Source: Ceratodon purpureus (lineage: Eukaryota; Streptophyta; Bryopsida; Pseudoditrichales; Ditrichaceae). From it: a DNA stretch of 64,000 nucleotides. A program made the position numbers and the translations under genes. The stretch is from the NCBI GenBank assembly GCA_014871385.1, contig CM026425.1:17068637-17132636 (forward strand), written 5' to 3'. Shown here in pieces: positions 58,269 to 64,000 of the stretch (positions are counted from its first letter, which is position 1; each line of letters starts with the position of its first letter). A model generated the notes under the pieces. It worked only from the letters and a program-made list of their open reading frames with translations. It was not told the DNA's origin and made no database searches.

Positions 58269-59425
58269 ATGGTACTTCTGTTGCTGGAAGTCAAGGCGGA
58301 GCTCGAGAGCATCACCAACTTAGTTCCAAAGGGAGGCTCTGATGGGTCAGAGTACACCTTCTTTTTCAAGGTAACCTTCTTTCGATCTCAGGGCTCTGTA
58401 GTTTGGCTCTGCAGTCCAGTCTGGGTGGCTGTTTACTTGAGAACGATGTGATCGTGCTTGTCTCAGAATCCCGGTGGTGTTTATGGGGTTGGACTAGAGT
58501 GGTTTTTGAGGGTTGTCTATTGGAGAGCTGATTGGGGTTTAATAGCTTTATTCTTGATGGCGTGTGGTTGTGTGGACTGGACAGATCAAGTGCGGAGGAT
58601 GCGGTACAGTGAGCGATAAGGAGACGTCCGTGACACCATCAGAGCTCTATGACATCCCTAAGAGCAAAGGCTCGGCCAATCTGGTGCAGAAGGTGATCCT
58701 CTACTGGCCATCAATGGGACTGTGCAAAAATGATGCTCTGTTTTTTCACGAAGTTTGCATGGTGACATGTTTTGAGACTTCTTTTTAGTCAGGGTTTCGC
58801 AGTTCACTTTGCCTCTTGAATTTTGGCATCAAGGGTGGAGCATGACATCAATGACCTGTTGAAATTGGGATTACGATGGAACTTACACCTTATCATGTTA
58901 GTAGCTGGAGCACTATTTTACTGTTGGGATCTTATTCTTGTTGACCTAATATTCGATTTCTTTTTGTATTTTGTGCAGTGCAAGTTCTGTGACAAGCAGG
59001 GGAACATCACAGTGGTACCCGGACGGGACAAGCCTTACACTTTCGAGGACAGTGAAAGCGGCAAATTTGTTCCTATTGGATGTTTCGACTGCCGAGGCAT
59101 TGAAACTGTCGAGTTTTCGTTCAGAGATGGCTGGGCTGCGGAAGGGGTAAATACAATTGATTATTTCGAGTGGTCAGTCGTATTTTGAAAATAGTGCTTT
59201 TCTTTGAAGACATTGTTAAATGCAGAAGATGCACAAAGTTGGATTGTTGAAATATGTGTTTCACTCATGTCAGTGAGATGATTTGTTTCTTGGTGGATGC
59301 AGTTGACAGGCACGAAATTTGTAGACATTGATCTTTCTGACGGGGAGTGGTCGGAATATGACGAGAAGGCAGCAGCGTCTGTGGGCATTTTGAACTTAGA
59401 GCATCGGTTTGTTGTGACAAAGTAG
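58269..59425 (+). CDS. CXXC zinc-binding protein, DUF866 family (C1orf123/CZIB homologue)
   Basis: This is a small conserved eukaryotic protein that binds one zinc ion; its cellular role is poorly known. Four phase-0 exons (58269-58370, 58585-58692, 58979-59146, 59303-59425) give 166 residues, like the human protein of about 160. The conserved N terminus (LEVKAELESITNLVPKGG) leads to the first zinc pair C37-G-G-C40. SKGSANLVQK then precedes the second pair C71-K-F-C74. Conserved GCFDCRGIETVEF, DGWAAEG and DGEWSEYDEKAAASVGI complete the fold. The start at 58269 is chosen because the family N terminus begins there. The gene diverges from SCY1 across the repeat-bearing spacer. Confidence 0.95.
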
Positions 59426-61655
59426 GCACCACCACTTCTGGGCTCTGAAATGTTCACCTCCTCCTGAGCAAGTCCACACCAGTAAAATTCTGGTTCTCAT
59501 TTCTTTGTAAGTATGTATTTCTAAATGAGGAAGTCATTTTTCTGGTGAGGGAACATAGTCTTGTCATGGAATTTGCATATGCTATGTTGGATTTCATTGA
59601 CAGCACTTTTGAGCTGCAATCGAGCGCCTTTCTCGAAGTGGTTCTGGTTAACGATTTGCAGAAGCACTTGAGACCCAAAGTGTTTGAGACGTGGCTATGA
59701 ATGGATCTAGGTCATTGATGTCGTGCTCCACCCTTGATGCCCTGTGGTTTGTGAAGTTCTAGTCCTTAGTTACTGGAGAATCTCGCGTCCTCTGCATTAC
59801 CCCATTCCCATCACCGTTATGAAGCACTCAAATCGAAGATGGTAATCTCAGCATTGCATTGTGTTGGATGTGGAATTCAGGTTACTCGAGTAATCTCTAG
59901 TGTACTCAATCTCAAATTCAGTCTTGGTTTTCTCGTTTGTGTGGTGGAGGCCAGGATTAGTTCGCGGCTCGGTGAGGATTACGAGATGGTTTGTATTTCT
60001 ACGTGAAACAATGTTTTTAACATAATGGTGGTAATTTCTGTAAGTATTGATGGTGAGGTATAGTTGGCCTGGTACTATTATTTGGAGCATGAACAATGTT
60101 AGAGCTGAAGACAAGCGATAGAGTGCAACCTGAGATCTCAGGGTAACCATAACTGTACCAAATACTCTCTTGTTTGAATGATTGTTTTTAATTTCTCTAG
60201 CATTTTGATTTGGAGTATTTTACAATTTTCTGGGTAGGCTAACAATGGTGACCTAGATTTTTGCATGCTGACAATTTTAGGTGACTGGTTTTGCATCACC
60301 CATTCTAATAAGTTTATTGGAGTTTAAAGCTCATTGTAGGCGGCTTTGTAGAAAGGATAGATACATTTATTGTCAGGATTGAGAAAAGAATAAGAATAGG
60401 AAATAGTGGCAAAGAAGGTGCAAGAAGACCATAGTTTCTGTACGTACAGAGGTCGATCTAATTATTCTTGTCCCGGTAAGCCGCGTACTGTAGTTATGCA
60501 GTGGAGTATTAAAATACTGCACCTCTTGATCAACTATTGAAAATGAACTACTGTGTACATTTAACATTCTTAGTGCTTAACTTGTTACTTTATAAATTTG
60601 GAAATAAATCATTTATTTTATATTTAATTTGATGCTCTAAATAGTACACAGTCTTTGATCAAGTCTAAGTGGCGACTGCCAGTTCTAGAAACAACACATT
60701 CCACTATTCAATTAGAATAAAATTAGGCTTTGAAGGTCATTGTGATGTAATATTAGTTCCCATTAAATGTATTTTTATTTGTCACTTGGTAGAATGTGCC
60801 ATGTTCCACGTCTAACGTTGATTTATTTACACCCTTTCATGACTCTTTTCAGGATACGTACAAATTCACTGAATCGTAGGTTTGACTTTCTCACAAGTAG
60901 CAATCATTTACGAAGGTCAGTAACTTTAACCTCGTCCAAAGTATCCCAAATATTTGTCTTCATTAGCTTTCGAGGGTGATCCAGAATATGTCTTCATGTT
61001 CATGTCTACGAAAGTTTTCTCCAGTATTAAGCATGGCTCGCAATCTTAAACATTCCACAGGTGTCTGCAATTTCCTCTCGGCTTGTTCTTCAAATCATGA
61101 TGTCATGATACCCATCCTAAACTCGGTTTGCCTCCTCTTCACAGGGCACATATATACGCACATTTGCTTTGACGTAACAAGTGTTCCATTTTTGAGTGTA
61201 TGCGTGCTGTTGACAAGTTTCATTCATTCTAGAGAATGCAACGATCGAGGGTGGCAACTCTGACCTTGAAAGATGGCACAAGATCACCCAAACTGCTGTG
61301 TCGAGCAACCATGAATAGCTGGATGGGAGGACGAGAAGCAGCAGTACAAGGCAAGGCGAGTACAGAAGCGGATTCCCACAGGAAGAATTAGCAACGTGGG
61401 GAGCTTCAAGATGTTCTGGCCTGTTTGCATTCACACCTTTGCCCTCGTGGTTGTAATCTTGTCCGTGCCATCCAACAACAATGAACCAAGAAATCAGTGA
61501 TTTTGGCTAGATCAGCTAAAAGTCCCTTTCTGTTGAATCCTATGTTGCACCTGATACTCCAGGTCAAGTGAGGACATAGACGACTCACTCATCTGGACAG
61601 GTTACTTTCTGAGGAGCTACAGGCATGGGTTGTGGGAATGTTGTTGGTGGCATAA
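59426..61655. other. Intergenic region before the receptor kinase
   Basis: It contains the DUF866 3' region and the presumed kinase promoter. Several short open frames on both strands show no recognised domain. Confidence 0.5.
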
Positions 61656-64000
61656 TGGGCCGAGACCTAAGCATTGTAGTACTCCTTGTGATCTTTGGTA
61701 TTCCTGTGTTGCATGATGCTGCCCCTCTTGTACTTTCACCCGACTGGATGGTGATCAACGATCCCAAGTCAGGGCAGCCACAGGCTTGTACTATCGACTT
61801 GTGTTTTGTGAACATTATCTGTTCTGAAGGTAGCTTCTCTTTTGGCTTTGCCAGGACCTCTGATGAACTTTCAGTGCTTGCAATTGCCTTCATCGGATAT
61901 GGAAACATTGGCCAGCCCATTATCGAAGTAGTCTGGAGCGCGAATAGGAACTCTCCGGTGAAGGACAATTCAACATTAAGTTTGAGTGATGGGAATCTGG
62001 TGCTGCGCGACAAGGATCAAGCCACTGTGGTATGGTCTACCGAGCTGCCTCCAGGCAAGAACATAGCCAGGCTTGAGATGCAAGATGGTGCGTACAGCAA
62101 CACTTTGATGATGGATGCAAACATGCAAACTTTGGTATCGCCTGTCGGAAACCTGGTCATGAAGGATGCTGATAACCAAACATTGTGGGAGAGCTTCAGT
62201 TATCCCACCGACACCCTTATGCCGGGGCAGATATGGACAAACGGAATGTCCCTGATAGCTGGATCATCAATTACGAATGGTTCCGAAGGGAGCTACGAGA
62301 TAGTCATGGAATCTAAAGCGCTTGTGCTGTACACCACTCTGGGCAGCCCTTCAGGTTTTCAACCATACTGGATGTCCCCACAAAGGTACTCTCTGGACGA
62401 ACTCTATCGCTCAGAAGCCAACAGTACAACCGCACACATTGGGAGAGCTATGGATGCCAATGGTACAATCCCGGGTATTGATCAATTTATGTATTTCCGC
62501 ATTGTGATATGCAACAACGATAATTGTTCTGAGAATTTCCCTGCACATATTGGTTTTGTTGGTCCACAAATTCCGATCTATTATTTCCTCAGACTAGACT
62601 ATGATGGAGTGCTCCGCTACTATTATTTTGGGAAGGAGACCCTGTCGTGGAATCAGGTTACTTCTAATAACACCATTGCATGCTTGCATCCTGTATCTTG
62701 CGGACCTTACGAAATTTGCAGTACCAACGGTCCAAATCTTATCGGTAACAACTGCAGGTGCCCATTTGGAGAACCAGGGGTTGCACCCAACGTCCAACAT
62801 CAGAATGCTTCCAACCAGCATAACTGTAATCCAGGATGGAACACAACATCTTGTATGGTTAAGAAAGTGATCAATGGTTCTGACTCTATCATTGATCTAC
62901 TTGAAGTCCAAGATGTCAGCTATTTCCGAAACCGATACGATCTGGATGCAGCACTTCTGAATGGTTCATCACAGGAATGCAAAAAGCTGTGCTTTAACGA
63001 TTGTTCTTGTGCAGCTGCCTTTTTCTGGAGTGGCTCCACGATTGATCATTCAGCATGCTTCTTGGTTTCTGAGCCGCTTCTGAGCATGTACACAACCTCA
63101 TTTGTGCCAGCGGATGAGTTACCTGAAATTGGTGGCCAATACTCGGCGTTCATCAAATACATCCGGAAAAAAGATCACCAAAAGAAGTTGAGTGCATGGA
63201 AATTGGGCGTCATCATAGCATGTGGAGGACTGCTCTTGCTCTCAGTGAGCACATGTGTGATCATCGTGGTAATGGAGAAAAATCAGCTTCTGGAATTATT
63301 CCCAGATATTCCACCCACAACGTTCTCCTTCAAAGAGCTGGACATTGCAACCAAGCACTTCAGCAAGGTCCTGGGCGAAGGTGGCTTCGGCACCGTCTTC
63401 GAGGGTGTCCTTCCAAGTGGGAAGAAGGTAGCGGTGAAAAGACTTGAAGGATCGAATCAGGGAGAGAAGGAGTTCACAAGTGAGGTAGAAACGGTTGCTC
63501 TAAACCACCAACACCTTGTGCGTCTTTGGGGATTCTGCTCCGAAGGCGCCCACCGAATGCTTGTCTATGAATGCATGAACAACGGCTCTTTGGATCGGTG
63601 GCTATTCCGAGAGGCGTTCTTATGTTGGGCACATCGGTATCAGATTGCGATAGACACAGCAAAAGGGCTATCCTACTTGCACCAAGACTGCAGACATACG
63701 ATCATACACCTTGACGTGAAGCCACAGAACATCTTGTTGGATGATCAGTTCCATGCAAAGGTGGCAGACTTCGGCATGTCCAAATTATTTGATGATTCCA
63801 ATAGGACCGAGGTCATGACAGGAATGCGTGGGACTCGGGGATATCTAGCACCGGAGTGGCTCCTCCACGAAGGCATCACTGTGAAATGCGATGTGTATAG
63901 CTACGGGATGGTGTTGTTGGAGATTGTGAGCGGGCGCAAGAACATGGACTTGAATGCAGGCCCTGAAAAGTATTACTTCCCTGCTTGGACAGTTCAAAGA
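61656..64000 (+). CDS. G-type lectin S-receptor-like Ser/Thr kinase (SD2-5-like), 3' end outside window
   Basis: This plasma-membrane receptor kinase presumably senses an extracellular ligand and phosphorylates cytosolic partners. One uninterrupted frame runs from ATG 61656 to the window edge (781 codons seen); another in-frame ATG at 61626 is possible, but 61656 directly precedes the signal peptide (LSIVVLLVIFG). Next come a bulb-type lectin domain (WSANRNSPV, LSDGNLVL, LWESFSYPTDTLMPGQ), a Cys-rich PAN/EGF-like region (CGPYEICS, CKKLCFNDCSCAAAFF), a transmembrane helix at about 515-540, and a kinase domain with GEGGFGTV, VAVKRL, DFGMSKL, GTRGYLAPEW and DVYSYGMVLLEIVSGRK. The catalytic loop reads HLDVKPQN: the Arg of HRD is Leu, so this is a non-RD kinase, a class often linked to immune receptors. 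Lack of introns is typical of this subfamily. Confidence 0.95.

Overview
The window is nuclear DNA from a land plant. The evidence is spliceosomal GT-AG introns, plant-only gene families (dirigent protein, G-type lectin receptor kinase, F-box/LysM protein, plastid SecY) and plant-type CACTA and Mutator-like (MULE) transposons. Short genes, GT-rich 5' untranslated introns and the mix of families suggest a bryophyte, perhaps a moss; that placement is inference.

Layout. 1-8768 is the right-hand part of a CACTA element with a five-exon tnp2-type transposase gene that carries one frameshift. 8.8-15.4 kb holds host sequence: an F-box/LysM gene whose protein contains the F-box-LysM pair twice, a dirigent gene and a long AT microsatellite. 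15387-24008 is MULE-A, with 327-bp terminal inverted repeats and a perfect 9-bp target-site duplication. 26350-40903 is MULE-B, with 298-bp inverted repeats and a perfect 9-bp target-site duplication. From 41 kb onward the window is ordinary gene space: Golgi Qb-SNARE GOS1, a coiled-coil gene of unknown function, two tandem trans-2-enoyl-CoA reductase genes, plastid SecY (SCY1), a CXXC zinc-binding protein (DUF866) and the 5' part of a G-type lectin receptor-like kinase running off the right edge.

The most interesting part is the MULE pair. Both have the same plan: a four-exon transposase gene on the plus strand faces a multi-exon accessory gene on the minus strand. The two accessory proteins are diverged homologues that share a C2HC zinc finger and a WDWSPL segment; the MULE-B version also carries a C48 (Ulp1-like) protease domain with visible His, Asp and Cys residues. 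Each element is sprinkled with its own heptamer: I count 36 exact GTGACAC/GTGTCAC in MULE-B and 13 exact CCAGGAC/GTCCTGG in MULE-A, where about 2 and 1 are expected. In MULE-B the heptamer falls inside exons in several reading frames, so it looks constrained as DNA. This resembles the VANC anti-silencing system of Arabidopsis VANDAL MULEs, in which a transposon-encoded protein recognises short motifs dispersed through its own element. I propose it as a candidate undescribed sequence-specific system; that function is inference.

All exon structures were derived by eye from splice sites, reading phase and family similarity; motif counts are hand counts.
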